Part shown: positions 10,667-21,532 of the stretch, one piece after another
Position numbering within the stretch: position 1 is the first letter of the stretch
Layout: every line of letters starts with the position of its first letter
NCBI GenBank assembly: GCA_963210315.1
Contig: OY723243.1
Span: 1,860,001 to 1,924,000, forward strand
Length of the DNA: 64,000 nucleotides
DNA from: Rhynchopus euleeides
Lineage: Eukaryota; Euglenozoa; Diplonemea; Diplonemida; Diplonemidae
Direction of reading: 5' to 3'
The notes under the pieces: generated by a model
Database searches by the model: none
The model's input: the letters and a program-made list of their open reading frames with translations, nothing else
What the model was told of the DNA's origin: nothing
Program-made: the position numbers and the translations under genes

Positions 10667-11111
10667 CGTGCCAGCGTTGGCTTTGCCTGGCCCGGGCGGA
10701 GGTGGCTCGTCACCTCCGGTCTTCTGTGGAGGTGCTGCAATCTCCCCGTGGTGTCGAGAGCGCGCATCCCTTGCTTTGCAGCTTTTGCTTTCTTGCAAAT
10801 AAAGGGGAAGGGGGGGTAGGTGGGTGGAGGGGGGGGGTTTTTGGTTTGGCGAATCTGGGCGGGGGGGGGGGGGGCATCCCCTGACCCCTTTTGGCCCCCC
10901 CCCCCCCCACCCCACTCCCCCTTGCCACGCACAATGCAGGCACACCGCCCAGCCCCCACCCTCCCTCGTCGCCCAGCCCCCCCGCCCCCCTGCCTTTGTC
11001 TGTGTGTTTTTTGTTCTCAGGCACAACAAGGTGGTGTGCCACGGAGGGCACACCGGTGTGGGGTAGTGAAGTGCTCGGGCTGCCTGTTGCAAGCACACAC
11101 CCCCACCCTGC
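10667..11111. other. Intergenic stretch with G and C homopolymers
   Basis: Long G runs (about 10828-10838 and 10861-10874) are followed by long C runs (about 10896-10908) and a pyrimidine-rich tract that ends in CAG at 11113. The G and C runs could pair into a hairpin. No gene is seen. Confidence 0.5.
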
Positions 11112-11177
11112 AGGGGGGTGATCTGCCTCGATGCGTCGTGTCGTGTGAGGGGGGCATCGGCATCGGCAGCTTGCTTG

Positions 11178-13785
11178 ATGGAGGACGCGCTGGAGGAGGG
11201 AGGAGGGGCGATGACGGAAGCCCTGCTGCGACGCGATCTTGACCAGGTCTCGCTGGAGAGGATCCGCCTTGTGTCGGAGGTGCGGCGCAAGGAGCAAGAC
11301 CTCCACGAGCGGGATGCAGAGATCACACGGCTGCGGAACCTCGTTGAGTCGATGCAGGATCAGCACCGTGAGCGTGTTCAGACGCACCTTGTGGAGAAGG
11401 AGAAACTGTCGAAGAAGGTGCGCATCTCAGAGGATGCTGCGCAGTACGCAGAGCGTGCGCTACAGCAGTCAAACGAAGAGCTGGAGCGATCGCTTGCAGA
11501 GCGTGAGGAGCTGTCGAATATGGTGAACGCGTTGATGCGTGACAAGGAGAATCGCATGTATCAGATGCACCAGGCGCAGGACGAGGCAGATGAGTGGCAG
11601 ACCAAGGCGGAGTGCCTGGGGGCTGAGCGGAGGCACGACGGCGAGGAGCTGCAGGCGCTGCGGGCCACAGCTGAGTTCAATGAGGAGTACATCCGCACCA
11701 TCAAGCAGGGGAACCAGCGCCTGCAGGAGCTTGTGCATAAGCTGCAGTCGGAGCTGGCGGTGAACCGCCTGGCCAGCGACACCACAGAGCCCGCGCAGGT
11801 GATGGATTCGGTGTGTGAGGAGCAGACACGCCATCATCACCACCACCACCACCACCCTCACCACACGCAAAGCGCCGTGGGGTATGACATGCCGCAAGGT
11901 CCGGCGTATGATTCATACGACGAGCCCCCGAGGGAGGGGCCACGTCACGGCGAGCAGGCATCGGAGGACTACTACCTGGTGGACGATCCGATGTCGCCGA
12001 TGCGGGAGCAGCGGCACTACTTTGGGAGCCCGCAGCAGCACAGCCCGCCGCCTGAGCAGGAGGCAGGGTATCCCCCTGTGTACCCGTCGGAGTCGCCGCG
12101 CAACAGGGACTACGAGGCTGAGATGCAGCGCATGAGCATGAAGCTGGAGAAGATGCAGACAGACCTCCACACGACACGCGTGGAAGAGTCGTATGTCCAG
12201 AAGGAGTATATGATTGAGGCTGGCACGCGGCTCAACGGAGCGCTGGCTGCACTGGAGACGCTATGTGCCGTCATCGCCGATTGGAAGGCTTCCATCTCCT
12301 GCGGGCGTGACCCGTGGGGCAAGCTGGCGTCCCGTGAGGACGAGCTGGCCCTGCGGCGCCTGCGTGACATCGAGAAGCGGGCGACGATGAAGAAGGAGGT
12401 GACACGCACGCTGCAGCTGACAGGCATGGCGGAGGATGCTGTCGCCGTGCTGGAGGTGTTCTTTGCCTCGGGGCGCGTCAGGGATGCCGTGACGTATGTC
12501 GTCGAATCCTTCCAAGCTTCGAAGGAGGCTGCCGACGCCTGCATGGGGCACGCCAAGCGCACCATCGAGGAGTCAGTGTCGTCTGCCAAGGCACAGCAGG
12601 ATTCCATGTCTGGTATGTTGTTGTGTTGTGCTGTTGTGGCGTTCTTCCCACACCCATGCCATCACCCCGCAGCCATGCAAGGTGACGCTGGCCAGCTCGA
12701 TGCAGAACTGCGTAACCTCACCCAAGCGAAGTTCGCAGCAGAGAATGAGATTGAGAAGCTGAAGCGGCAAGTCGAGTATGCGCGTGTGCTCTGGCTGCCT
12801 GTGCACATGCATCCCATGCCCGTCGCCCGATACGCACAGACCACACTCCACACGCCACAGGGAGCGCGACAGCTACCAGAAGGAGGTGGAGCGCCTCAGC
12901 AAGCTGATGAAGGACGAGGCGCAGGATGAGCGGAAGAAGATGAGTGAGATCGCCATCGGGATGACGGAGAAGCAGCAGGAGGAGATCTCGCGCCTGAGGG
13001 AGAAGCAGCGTGAGGAGCTGGACAGCCTCGACACGCGGCACATGCAGCAGGTGCAGGAAATACACAGCGCGCACAGCAGCGAGGTGGCGCGTGCCGCAGC
13101 TGAGACACAGCAGCTGAAGGACCACCTCGCTGACCTGCAGCGCCAGATCGAGGAAAAAGACCGGCAACTCGAGTCCGAGATTGCCAAAAAGCGGGCTGCA
13201 AAGAACGCACGGGAACGGGTTGTAGGAGAGGCCACCGGGCTGAAGCAAGCCATGGCCACCGTCGGGCAGGAAAACCGCGAATTGCGCGGCATGCTGAAGA
13301 CGCTCGATAAGGAGAACATGGTCCTCAAAGACCTCAGCACGAAGCTCGAGAGTGATGTGCGCCGCGGGCGGATCATCATTGAAGGCGAGACAACACGGTC
13401 CTCCTTCGATGCCTGGCAGCACTCCCGGCTGGCACAGCCTCTGGACCGTGTCTCTGCAGGAGGACCCTCCCCTGCACGTTCGGACCAACGCTCACACACA
13501 ACCGTGCCTGACAAACGGGCATGGTCACGCGAGGCGGTATGTCTCCCCAAGCCTGGTTGGAGGTAGACGCTTCCTCGCTGTGTTCCATGATTTACGGAGG
13601 GGGGGTGGTGGTGTCGGAAAGTGCCTTGCCTTGCCTTGCCTTGCCTGCCAGCAAGGTGTGTCGCAATACTGTGCCGTACGAATGGTGTGACGCCACTCTC
13701 ACATCCACATTACGCACAGGCGCTACGTGGCGGCAGCCCACCTTACCCGCACCTACGCCCGACCTCCCTGCGCCCCTACGCGTAG
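11178..13785 (+). CDS. Large coiled-coil protein with histidine run
   Basis: Four exons (11178-12612, 12673-12775, 12861-13536, 13720-13785) join in frame to 759 residues. All three introns begin GTATG and end CAG (60, 85 and 183 nt); the first is a multiple of three without stops. The N-terminal 200 residues are a long heptad-type coiled coil. A run of eight histidines near 219-226 leads into a Pro/Tyr/Glu-rich linker (to about 310). A mixed helical region follows, then a second long coiled coil (about 500-690) rich in E, K, Q and R. The composition suggests a structural cytoskeletal, basal body or flagellar component, but no family was recognised. The 11178 ATG is the first in-frame ATG after the acceptor at 11113; 11211 is an alternative. 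Confidence 0.8.
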
Positions 13786-14067
13786 CTAGCCCTAGCCCAG
13801 CTGTACTTAGACCTAGAGTTATAGATAGCAGCCGACCCACAACCCCCCCCCCCCTCCCCCTGCGCCAACACCCTTTGCATGCTCTGCCGTGGTTTTCCCC
13901 ATCTCCCCCCCTCCCCTGCAGCGAAGCAGAAGGTTCATGCATCCCCCCTTCCCCCCCCCCCCTTGCTCCACCAACGCCACGCACAGCACCCACCCCCACC
14001 CCACCCACCCCCACCATCATTTACACGGGGGAGTGCCCCTCTGCCCTCTGCGAGGAAGGGTGCTGGG

Positions 14068-16128
14068 ATGAATGCGGTGCGCAACAAGCGTGCGATAACA
14101 TGTGGGAAGGATGCAGATGACTTCTTCAGCCAGGTGTTCATGGCGTGGCTGAAGGACACACGCGAGGCTCTGACGGTTGACAAGGCGAAGCGGTTCCGCG
14201 AGGTGTTCGACAAGGGCGTGAGCGATAAAGACTTTGTGCTGCGAGGGCTGCGCCTGGGCGTCAACACCGCGCTGGCCATCAGCCAGGGCATGCAGCGCCC
14301 GCCCCTGCAGCGCTTGGACCTTTATGAAAACCTTGTGCGCGATGCGGGTGCCGAAGCCCTTGCCACCCTCATCCACGACACCGTTGATCTCATCCACCTC
14401 AACCTCGGAGGGAATGACATCGGCCCTGCCGGCGCGCTCCACCTCGCCCCTGTGATCCACTCACACAAGCGCCTGCAGGTCCTCCTGCTGGGAAGCGACG
14501 ATGGGGACATGCATGCCAACCGCATCGACTCTGCCAGCGGGAAGGTGCTGGCCGAGGCTGTGAAGGCCAGCAAGTCTCTCAAGATCCTCGACCTCAACCG
14601 CAACCCCCTGGGGCTGACCGACCAGGAGTCCTTCAGGGAGGTGGCCTGTGCCCTGGAGAAGCAGTCCCCCCTCCAGGTGCTGCGGCTGGGCGACACAGGG
14701 ATGAGCACGGAGAGCGCGGTGGAGATTGTGTCGAAGCTGGCGAAGAACGGCTTCATGCAGGAGCTCGACTTCCAGGGGAACGACCTCAACCACCAGGCTG
14801 CAGAGGCCTTCGCAAAGGTGTTTCAGGAGCGCAGCTCGCGGGGGCAGTATACGCCGTTGCAGCGCCTCTTTTTGCAGAACAACCCGAGGCTGGGGGAGCG
14901 GGGCACATCGCCTCTGTTTAACTCGCTGTCCTTCTCCAAGAGTGCCGTGATGGTGTTGAATGTCAGCAACACAGGTGTGACGGATGACGCCGTGCTCTGC
15001 CTGGCAAACGCGTTGAAGTCTGCCACCACGCTGCAGACGCTGAACCTGTCGCGGAACCACATCACGGAGCTGGGCTGTATGGCGCTAGCGCAGCAGCTGG
15101 AGGTGGCGCAGTCCGTCACCTTCCTGTCGCTGAGCCACAACAAGGTGCGCTGCGAGGGTGCTGTGGCCCTCGCCTCCATGATTGAGTGCAACACATGCGT
15201 CACAACGCTGGAGCTCGATGAAGGCCGTGTGGGGGACCAGGGGTGCATTGCGCTGGGTGTTGCGCTGACAAGCAACACTGCGCTGAAGCACCTGCGGCTA
15301 TCCTGCAACCACATCTCCGACGAGGCGGGGCGTGCCTTCAGCAGTCTGGTGGAGAAGAACCGCACCATCCAGGGCATGTCGGTGAAGGGCAACCAGGTGG
15401 ACCACGCCACCATGACAAAGCTGAAGCGGATCCTCAAGCGCAACAAGGGGCTGAAGGACAACGAGATTCCCAACAAGCTGCATAAGGAGGTGGTGCGGCT
15501 GCACTACCAGCAGTGCAAGCTGCAGGAGGCGCACAACGAACTGCTGCACCACCAGCGGGCCCGCATGAAGCTGCAGGAAGAGATGGACCGGCACGACGCG
15601 GGGCTGATGCAGGAGCGTGAAGAGAATGACAAGAAGTCCCACGAGCTGCTGGAGAAGATGCGGCGAGAAGAGCAGGATATCGATGACATCGATCACAAGA
15701 TGCGTACCAAGGAGCGCGACTACACTAAGTTTGAGGCAGATCTGAAGCTCGATGTGGAGCGGCTGAACGAGCGGCTCGACGAGGAGACGCGCCGTCGGGA
15801 GGAGGTGGAAAAAAAGCTCGCTGAGAAGAAGTCCGTTCTCGACTCCTGCATGCGTGAGCGCGATGTCGAAAAGACTCAAATCGAGGAGGAGATTACAAAG
15901 GTGCGGCTCGATACTGAAAAATATCAGCAGCAGGCTGTCGAGATGTCCGAAAAGCTCCAAAACCTGCATGGCCACCTCGCAAAGCTGGAGCAGATGGATG
16001 CCGACGCCACTTCGAAGGAGCAGATGAGCAAGGGGGCTGCCGATGCTGCTAAGGAGGCGAAGCGGGACAGGGCGAGGAAGAAGAAGGATGAGGAGCAGGC
16101 AGCGAACGCGATTCTCTTCGACTCGTAG
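14068..16128 (+). CDS. Leucine-rich-repeat protein with C-terminal coiled coil
   Basis: A 686-residue single-exon protein. After a short helical N-terminus, residues about 80-460 contain ribonuclease-inhibitor-type LRRs, with LxxLxLxxN cores such as LQRLDLYENLVRDAGAEAL, LIHLNLGGNDIGPAGALHL and LQTLNLSRNHITELGCMAL. From about 465 to 670 it becomes a continuous charged coiled coil (KLQEEMDRHD, RREEVEKKLAEKK and similar), and the tail is basic. LRR plus coiled-coil proteins are common in flagella and basal bodies of protists, so an axonemal or cytoskeletal scaffold is likely but not shown. The acceptor CAG ends at 13921, leaving a leader of about 146 bases. Confidence 0.88.
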   Translation: MNAVRNKRAITCGKDADDFFSQVFMAWLKDTREALTVDKAKRFREVFDKGVSDKDFVLRGLRLGVNTALAISQGMQRPPLQRLDLYENLVRDAGAEALATLIHDTVDLIHLNLGGNDIGPAGALHLAPVIHSHKRLQVLLLGSDDGDMHANRIDSASGKVLAEAVKASKSLKILDLNRNPLGLTDQESFREVACALEKQSPLQVLRLGDTGMSTESAVEIVSKLAKNGFMQELDFQGNDLNHQAAEAFAKVFQERSSRGQYTPLQRLFLQNNPRLGERGTSPLFNSLSFSKSAVMVLNVSNTGVTDDAVLCLANALKSATTLQTLNLSRNHITELGCMALAQQLEVAQSVTFLSLSHNKVRCEGAVALASMIECNTCVTTLELDEGRVGDQGCIALGVALTSNTALKHLRLSCNHISDEAGRAFSSLVEKNRTIQGMSVKGNQVDHATMTKLKRILKRNKGLKDNEIPNKLHKEVVRLHYQQCKLQEAHNELLHHQRARMKLQEEMDRHDAGLMQEREENDKKSHELLEKMRREEQDIDDIDHKMRTKERDYTKFEADLKLDVERLNERLDEETRRREEVEKKLAEKKSVLDSCMRERDVEKTQIEEEITKVRLDTEKYQQQAVEMSEKLQNLHGHLAKLEQMDADATSKEQMSKGAADAAKEAKRDRARKKKDEEQAANAILFDS

Positions 16129-16460
16129 GCCTGTCCCGCTTTGCCCCCCCCCCCCCCAACCACCCACCCACCTCCCGCCTTTTTAACCTTGTCATGTTAT
16201 CAGTCGTCCGGAGACATGCAAATCTCCATAACCAGTATCGGCTCTGCTTCTTGCAAAATAGTGGTTCTCCAGTCGTGCATGCCAGCCTAGCCCCCTGCCG
16301 TGCGTACACGGTGCTGTCATGACGCTGTCCACTCCCGTCGGAGGCTTTCGTCTCGCAGATGCAAAGTGCTGCCCTTCCTTGATTTTGACCTGTCCTGTTG
16401 CTGGGCCTACCATGTCTGTGTGTCACCATGTCAACGCGCCTCCTGCAACATCACCCTGCA
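16129..16460. other. Intergenic stretch, no feature seen
   Basis: C-tract after the stop, then mixed sequence without a coding pattern. A pyrimidine-containing acceptor CAG ends at 16461 before the BolA gene. Confidence 0.5.
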
Positions 16461-16483
16461 GGAGCAGCAGCACACACGGCACC

Positions 16484-16904
16484 ATGGTGACAGCCGAGCA
16501 GCTGGAGCAGAAGATCAAGGAGAAGGTCGGCGGCATGATCGTCGAGGTGAAGTCCATGGATGGCGGCTGCAGCGACAAGTTCGAGGTATGGCTTGCAAGG
16601 GTTGTGCCACGCCCCCACCCACTGTGTTGTGACGACCGGCATATCGAGTGAAGGGAGGCCAACTCTGCGTTGTCCTTTTTCTTCCACTTTGCTACCCACT
16701 TTGTGCCCACCCTCGACACGACCCCCACCGTTCCACCTTCCACAGGCCTTCATCGTTTCGGAAGCCTTCGTTGGAGTGAAGCTGCTGCAGCGCCAGCGCC
16801 TTGTCAACGAAGCCATTGCTGAAGAGATGAAGGAGATCCATGCCTTCACCTACAAGAAGTGCATGACACCCGAGCAGTACGAGGATTGGAAGGCAAAGCA
16901 GTGA
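16484..16904 (+). CDS. BolA-family protein (BolA2/Fra2 type)
   Basis: Exons 16484-16585 and 16746-16904, with a 160-nt GTATGG...CACAG intron between, give 86 residues, the usual size for the short cytosolic BolA2 group. BolA proteins pair with monothiol glutaredoxins to carry or sense [2Fe-2S] clusters. Visible landmarks are GGCSDKFEAFIVSEAFVGV, then LLQRQRLVNEAI, then EIHAF. C29 and H66 sit where human BolA2 has its cluster-binding Cys and His. The usual RHR before LVNE reads RQR here. There is no obvious mitochondrial presequence. The intron falls between the conserved Cys and the FxVxSe block. Confidence 0.93.
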
Positions 16905-17252
16905 TCGCACCAGCATTGCTGTGATGATGAAGGCACACAGGACGTGACTGATGTGCTGTTTCCTTTGGAATTGTCTCAGGTCCGACTAGCCCCTTTATTT
17001 CTGCTGCACACCCGGCGACCCGGGGATGGCGTGCTGAGGACGGCTGTAGATTTACCGTCCCAAAACACGCCCTGTTGGCAGAGCCTGTGCAAGCAGCGGA
17101 TGCTCTCCGTCCCCCGACCCTTCAACCCATCCCCCTGCCGACTTTGACAGATGTTCTGCCAAAGGGCGATGCCGCCTCACTGTTCGCATTGCTCGCATCC
17201 TGTGCTCAACCCACACCCACCCTTACACCCACGACACCTCACAACATCTGCA
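16905..17252. other. Intergenic stretch, no gene seen
   Basis: Mixed sequence with rising C content toward an acceptor CAG ending at 17253. No repeat or RNA gene was recognised. Confidence 0.5.
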
Positions 17253-17324
17253 GGCGTCCAGCCGTATTGACATTTCGTACCTTTATTGGGACAGCGCGAC
17301 ACACACACACCCTCTCCACCCGAG

Positions 17325-18167
17325 ATGTCTGTCTACGACAGGGTCGACCCCACGGTGCCTGACGAGGCATGGGAGGTGCTGGCAGCCGACCCCGAAGGGA
17401 CGGTGGAGGAGGTGGACGTGGGAGGGCTTGCGCCCAGCGAGCAGCCACCGGACACACTGCGGCTGGTGTGTGTGAGTGACACGCATCATCGTGAAGGGGA
17501 TATTTCTGTGCCGCCAGGTGACGTGCTGGTGCATGCGGGTGACTTCACCGACACTGGGGAGCTGCATCAGTGCAAGCGCTTCAACGACTGGCTCGGGACA
17601 CTCCCACACAAGCATAAGATTGTGATTGCGGGCAACCATGAGACCACTTTTGATCTCGAGAATTACGACAAGATCAAGAGGCGTTTCCATGGCGCTCATC
17701 CATACGACCCGAGCGAATGCCGTGCGACGTTGACAAATGCGACGCACTACCTTGAAAACTCGTCTGTGGAGATCGATGGTGTCAAGTTCTGGGGCTCGCC
17801 CTGGAGTGCGTGGTTCCACGAATGGGGCTTCAACGTGCGGCGCGGGGAGGACAGCAACAAGCTGTGGGAGCAGATACCCGACGACACAGACGTGCTGATC
17901 ACCCATGGCCCGCCCATCGGGCACGGCGACCTGTGCTTCGGTGGGCACCGTGCGGGGTGTGTGGACCTGCTGCGGCACGTCAACCAGCGGGTGCGCCCCA
18001 TGGTGCACATCTTCGGGCACATCCATGAGGCTTATGGCGCGACGCGGAACCAGAACACGACGTTTATCAACGCGTCGACGTGCACCCTGCGGTACCGCCC
18101 CGACAACGCCCCGGTTGTTTTTGACGTGCCACTGAGAAAGATAAAGTCAGTTGCGAAGCGCGTCTGA
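17325..18167 (+). CDS. MPPED-like calcineurin-type metallophosphoesterase
   Basis: A 280-residue single-exon protein that closely follows the metallophosphoesterase-domain-containing (MPPED1/2) pattern. The dimetal motifs appear in order: SDTHH (51-55), HAGDFTDTG (H70, D73), LPHKHKIVIAGNHETTFD (N104, H105), ITHGPP, and FGHIHEAYG. These supply the Asp, His and Asn ligands of two metals. The family hydrolyses phosphodiesters such as cyclic nucleotides weakly; the physiological substrate is not known to me. An acidic 45-residue N-terminus precedes the catalytic core. No signal peptide is seen, so a cytosolic location is likely. The acceptor CAG ends at 17253. Confidence 0.93.
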   Translation: MSVYDRVDPTVPDEAWEVLAADPEGTVEEVDVGGLAPSEQPPDTLRLVCVSDTHHREGDISVPPGDVLVHAGDFTDTGELHQCKRFNDWLGTLPHKHKIVIAGNHETTFDLENYDKIKRRFHGAHPYDPSECRATLTNATHYLENSSVEIDGVKFWGSPWSAWFHEWGFNVRRGEDSNKLWEQIPDDTDVLITHGPPIGHGDLCFGGHRAGCVDLLRHVNQRVRPMVHIFGHIHEAYGATRNQNTTFINASTCTLRYRPDNAPVVFDVPLRKIKSVAKRV

Positions 18168-18886
18168 AATAAGGACACAGGAAAGACTGCGAAATAAGAA
18201 CCCCCATTCGGACCGTCGACCAAACCATCTCCCCTCAATTCGCAGCCTGGGGTGGTTGGGCTTTGTGCTTGCTCCCTGTGCCCGAGCTGTGCCTGCGAGG
18301 GTGTGTGTATTTCAGCACATCACAGCCCCGGTGCGCCGGGCACTGAACAGGTGACGGACCACATATTTGCAAAGCTTTGCGTGCGTGAGTGTGGGTGTTG
18401 CTGTGGTTACACAGCAGCCTCCTGGTGCATCGCCAGAGTTTACTTGGCGCACCCCAGCAAATCACGTAAACGCGAGAGAGGGTGTGCTGTGCGTTGGGCA
18501 TAGTCTGCTAGCCTCCCAACGCCTGTGCAACATCCTGGTACACACTGCAGGGGATCTCTCGAGGGCACGCTCTTGGCGACCTCCTTGCAACCTTCCACCT
18601 CCCCCCTCGTGCGACCCTCTGACTTGCGGGGCGAGAGCAAGTGAGCGGGTCTGTTGTGTGTGCGTGTGATAACACCACCTGCTGTGATAGCCCAGCCGTG
18701 TTGCCTGCCCTGCTGTCCCTAGCCTTGCAGCAGGGGGAGAGTTGACCGTGTGGCGTAGAGCGGCAATGCGTCATCCCCCACGTGCCCCCACCCCGCACTC
18801 CCCCAAAGTTGCGCCTGTCCCACTTGTGTGTTTGCGGAAGATCTGCCTCATACTCACACCCCCACACCCACACCCCGCCACCTCGC
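18168..18886. other. Intergenic stretch, no gene seen
   Basis: About 0.7 kb of TG/CA-rich sequence without coding pattern or recognised repeat. It ends in a C-rich tract with acceptor-like CAGs ending at 18888 and 18909. Confidence 0.5.
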
Positions 18887-18974
18887 AGGGACTTGCTTCC
18901 CCTCCGCAGCCCTGTTCATATTTGGCAGCGCTTCTCGCTCGCTCCCCTCCCTGGGACCGCTCACACCTTACACA

Positions 18975-19955
18975 ATGCTGGACATCGACCGACTTGTCGA
19001 CGGGGTCGTGGACCGCATTGCTGATGTCGATTCAGGCATTGCCCTGGAGTACGCCGCCTTCTCCGCTGCCGGTGCTGTCGCTGCAACACTATTCGGCGCC
19101 GTTGCCGGGAAGGGTGCCAGCGAACACGTCCCAGGCCTGCAGTGCCTCTGCGTGCTCTTCGGGATTGCAGCAGCCGCTGCTCGCCACCACACGGAGTTCG
19201 CCCTCTTTGCCATCAACCCTTGGGACGTCCCGCTGGGCATCTGGTTCGCCGGCTACGCCGCAAAGCTGATCTCCATCCATGTGATGGACGCAGGCATCGC
19301 ATGGGGCGCTGCGCGCTTCAACAACGGCAGGCTGCGCTACCGCATCAACACCTCCGACGGGAAGCCCACCGACCACCCCCTGATCTGGATCGACTACCTC
19401 TACATGTCTCTCAACAGCTTCGTGGAGACGGCGTTCCTCTTCCACCTGACGTACTTCACGTGGCACACGGAGGGGCTGGCGTGGCAGCCGTCGGAGATGA
19501 ACCTGCTCAATGTCCTGCCTGCCCTCTGGGTGTGCCTGTTTGTCAACGACATGCTGTACGCACCGATGCATCTCGCGATGCACCACCGCTGGATCTACGC
19601 CTTCATCCACAAGCACCACCACCGCTCCCTGCTGCCCAGCAGGTACTACACTGATGCTGGGAACGACCACCCCCTGGAGCAGGTTGGTGGGCTGCTGTGC
19701 CTGATGGCGGCGCTGAACACCACGCTGTGCACGACGGGGTTGCACATTGCGGTGCTCGGTGTGTTCTTCCCCATCTACCTTGTGATGCAGATCCTGAACC
19801 ACTCGCCCTTCGACTGCCGCTTCAACCTGCTGGGCATCAGCTACGAGTCTGGCCTGCACGAGATGCACCACCGCATCCCAAGCTGCAACATGGCACAGTA
19901 CTGCATGACCTTCGACAAGTTTATCGGCACCTACCGCCCTTACCAGGAGAGCTAA
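18975..19955 (+). CDS. Fatty acid hydroxylase / sterol desaturase superfamily membrane protein
   Basis: A 326-residue multi-span protein with the histidine boxes of the fatty acid hydroxylase superfamily, which use a di-iron centre to oxidise lipid substrates in the ER. The boxes are HLAMHH (H199, H203, H204), HKHHH (H212, H214-H216) and HEMHH (H295, H298, H299), plus NHSPFD just before the last. Hydrophobic segments lie near 25-45, 57-70, 85-115, 141-165, 178-197 and 245-280. The substrate (sterol, sphingoid base or alkylglycerol) cannot be told from the sequence. The ATG at 18975 is the first methionine after the acceptors ending at 18888 and 18909. No introns are needed. Confidence 0.9.
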   Translation: MLDIDRLVDGVVDRIADVDSGIALEYAAFSAAGAVAATLFGAVAGKGASEHVPGLQCLCVLFGIAAAAARHHTEFALFAINPWDVPLGIWFAGYAAKLISIHVMDAGIAWGAARFNNGRLRYRINTSDGKPTDHPLIWIDYLYMSLNSFVETAFLFHLTYFTWHTEGLAWQPSEMNLLNVLPALWVCLFVNDMLYAPMHLAMHHRWIYAFIHKHHHRSLLPSRYYTDAGNDHPLEQVGGLLCLMAALNTTLCTTGLHIAVLGVFFPIYLVMQILNHSPFDCRFNLLGISYESGLHEMHHRIPSCNMAQYCMTFDKFIGTYRPYQES

Positions 19956-21522
19956 ACGATCGCATCACGGGGTGGTGGTGGTGGTGGTGATGCCATTCTT
20001 CCCACCCTGCCGGAAAGGGCCGTAAACCCCTGGCCCTAAGAAAGGGACTGGGACCGGCAGATGTGCGGGGTGTGTGGGTGTGTAGTTTTTCTGCGCCTGT
20101 TCGTACAACAGAGAAGCGCGCCTGGGGACAACTCTTTCTGTGTGATGCCCCAGCCTTTCTGGGGGACGCCATCTGGTGCTGGATGGGAGCAGCCCCTTCT
20201 GGCAAGGGGATGTGTCTTGAGCTCGGATACATCCGGATATGCCCCCCTTTGGAAAACATGCCCCCCTGTCGGCAGGGGGCGCTCCAGGCTGCACCGCACA
20301 CCCTCTGTTTTTGTTGAGAATAATCACCGAGACATGTCCCCCCCGGGGGGGCAGCAATATCACACCAGTGTTTTTCCCTCCTTGTTTTTGCCGGCTTCAT
20401 GCCCCGCATTGGAAACAAGGAAGGGCACTGTGTTGGGGTGGTGGTGTGCGGGGTGAGCTTACCACCCCCACACGCCGTTGCCCTCACGCCCCCTCATGCG
20501 CCCAGAATGTGCATCCGAACAATTGTTGATCAGATCGGTGGCGCTGTGTGTGTGGGAGAGTGGGACGGCCCCACTCTGCAGGCGGCGGAGCAGCACACAC
20601 AGGGCGTTATTGCAAAAACCGTTGCACCGTGCCACTGCTGTCTCTCATCAGGGCGACGACCGCCAGGCTTTGACAGCTGATATCCCAAACCTTCAACCTT
20701 AATCGACACCACCCCACAGCCAGCAATGCTGCATTACTCCACTAGCCCTGGGGATATTTCACCTCTCTGACAGTGAGTCTCTGTGCCTTATTTTGGGTAT
20801 TTTTTTGAGGTGTACCGCCGCGGGTGCTTGTCACGTTGCGACTTGCATTCCCCAGGCGGGCCCGGGACAGACGAATGTGTCCCGGAAGGGTCACTCGTCC
20901 TGCAAGGCAGTGCCCAGTCTCCCATCAGCCGCCCCTCTGGGTGGCTGCAAGGGTCAACCCCCAGCCCCTTCTCCCTACAGTTCCTCCTGATGCAGACGCC
21001 CGCCAACGCTGTGCAACAGGGCTTCATGCCATGCACTGCTCGGAAGGGAAGCCTATCCATACCCCTCCCCCTCTTCGGAACAGCACGGAACCCCGTTCAC
21101 AAATTAGCAGAGGGAGGAACAGCCAGGCGGGAGGCGTGACTGTGTGCCTTGTGTGTTGTCGGGAGGGTGTGCGGTTCCCCGCTCTGTGGGGGGCCCTGAG
21201 CACCTCCTGTCGCCCTGCCCCCGCCCCCCACGGTCTTGTTCTTCTTCACGGCCTCCCCGTCCGTTCTCCTCCTGCTCAGATTCGAATATAGCTGTGTTCC
21301 CCAGCGGGATGAAGTGTGAGGGTTGTTGCGCCCCGCCCCTCCCCATCCCACCCCACCGTGCATCCCCTCGCGTGATTTTGGTGCGATTCCCATTCGTTGG
21401 GTGGAGGTGAAGTGGTGTGGAGCACAGTGAAGCATATCACATGATGTCGTGTCAGCGACCTCTCGCATCTTGCAAAACCCTCACATCCCCCGCCACGCAA
21501 GGAGGTGAGCACACAGCCTCAC
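19956..21522. other. Long intergenic stretch, no gene seen
   Basis: About 1.6 kb without a supportable gene. It opens with a GGT trinucleotide run (about 19971-19990), and the remaining frames are short and overlap on both strands without codon bias. The last bases form a pyrimidine-containing acceptor ending at 21524. Confidence 0.5.
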
Positions 21523-21532
21523 AGACACAGCC

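Noticed and set aside
10067-11326. A 419-codon minus-strand frame
   Set aside because: It is the antisense shadow of the proline-rich and coiled-coil genes, rich in Arg, Leu and Pro as expected opposite GC-ending codons.
12718-13488. A 256-codon minus-strand frame
   Set aside because: It is leucine-rich because it is antisense to the coiled coil on the plus strand, and it crosses two supported introns.
17268-17290. Resemblance of a GTACCTTTATTGGG string to the diplonemid spliced-leader sequence
   Set aside because: Only about ten bases are similar, with no flanking small-RNA gene features. It lies inside the leader of the metallophosphoesterase gene and is probably chance.
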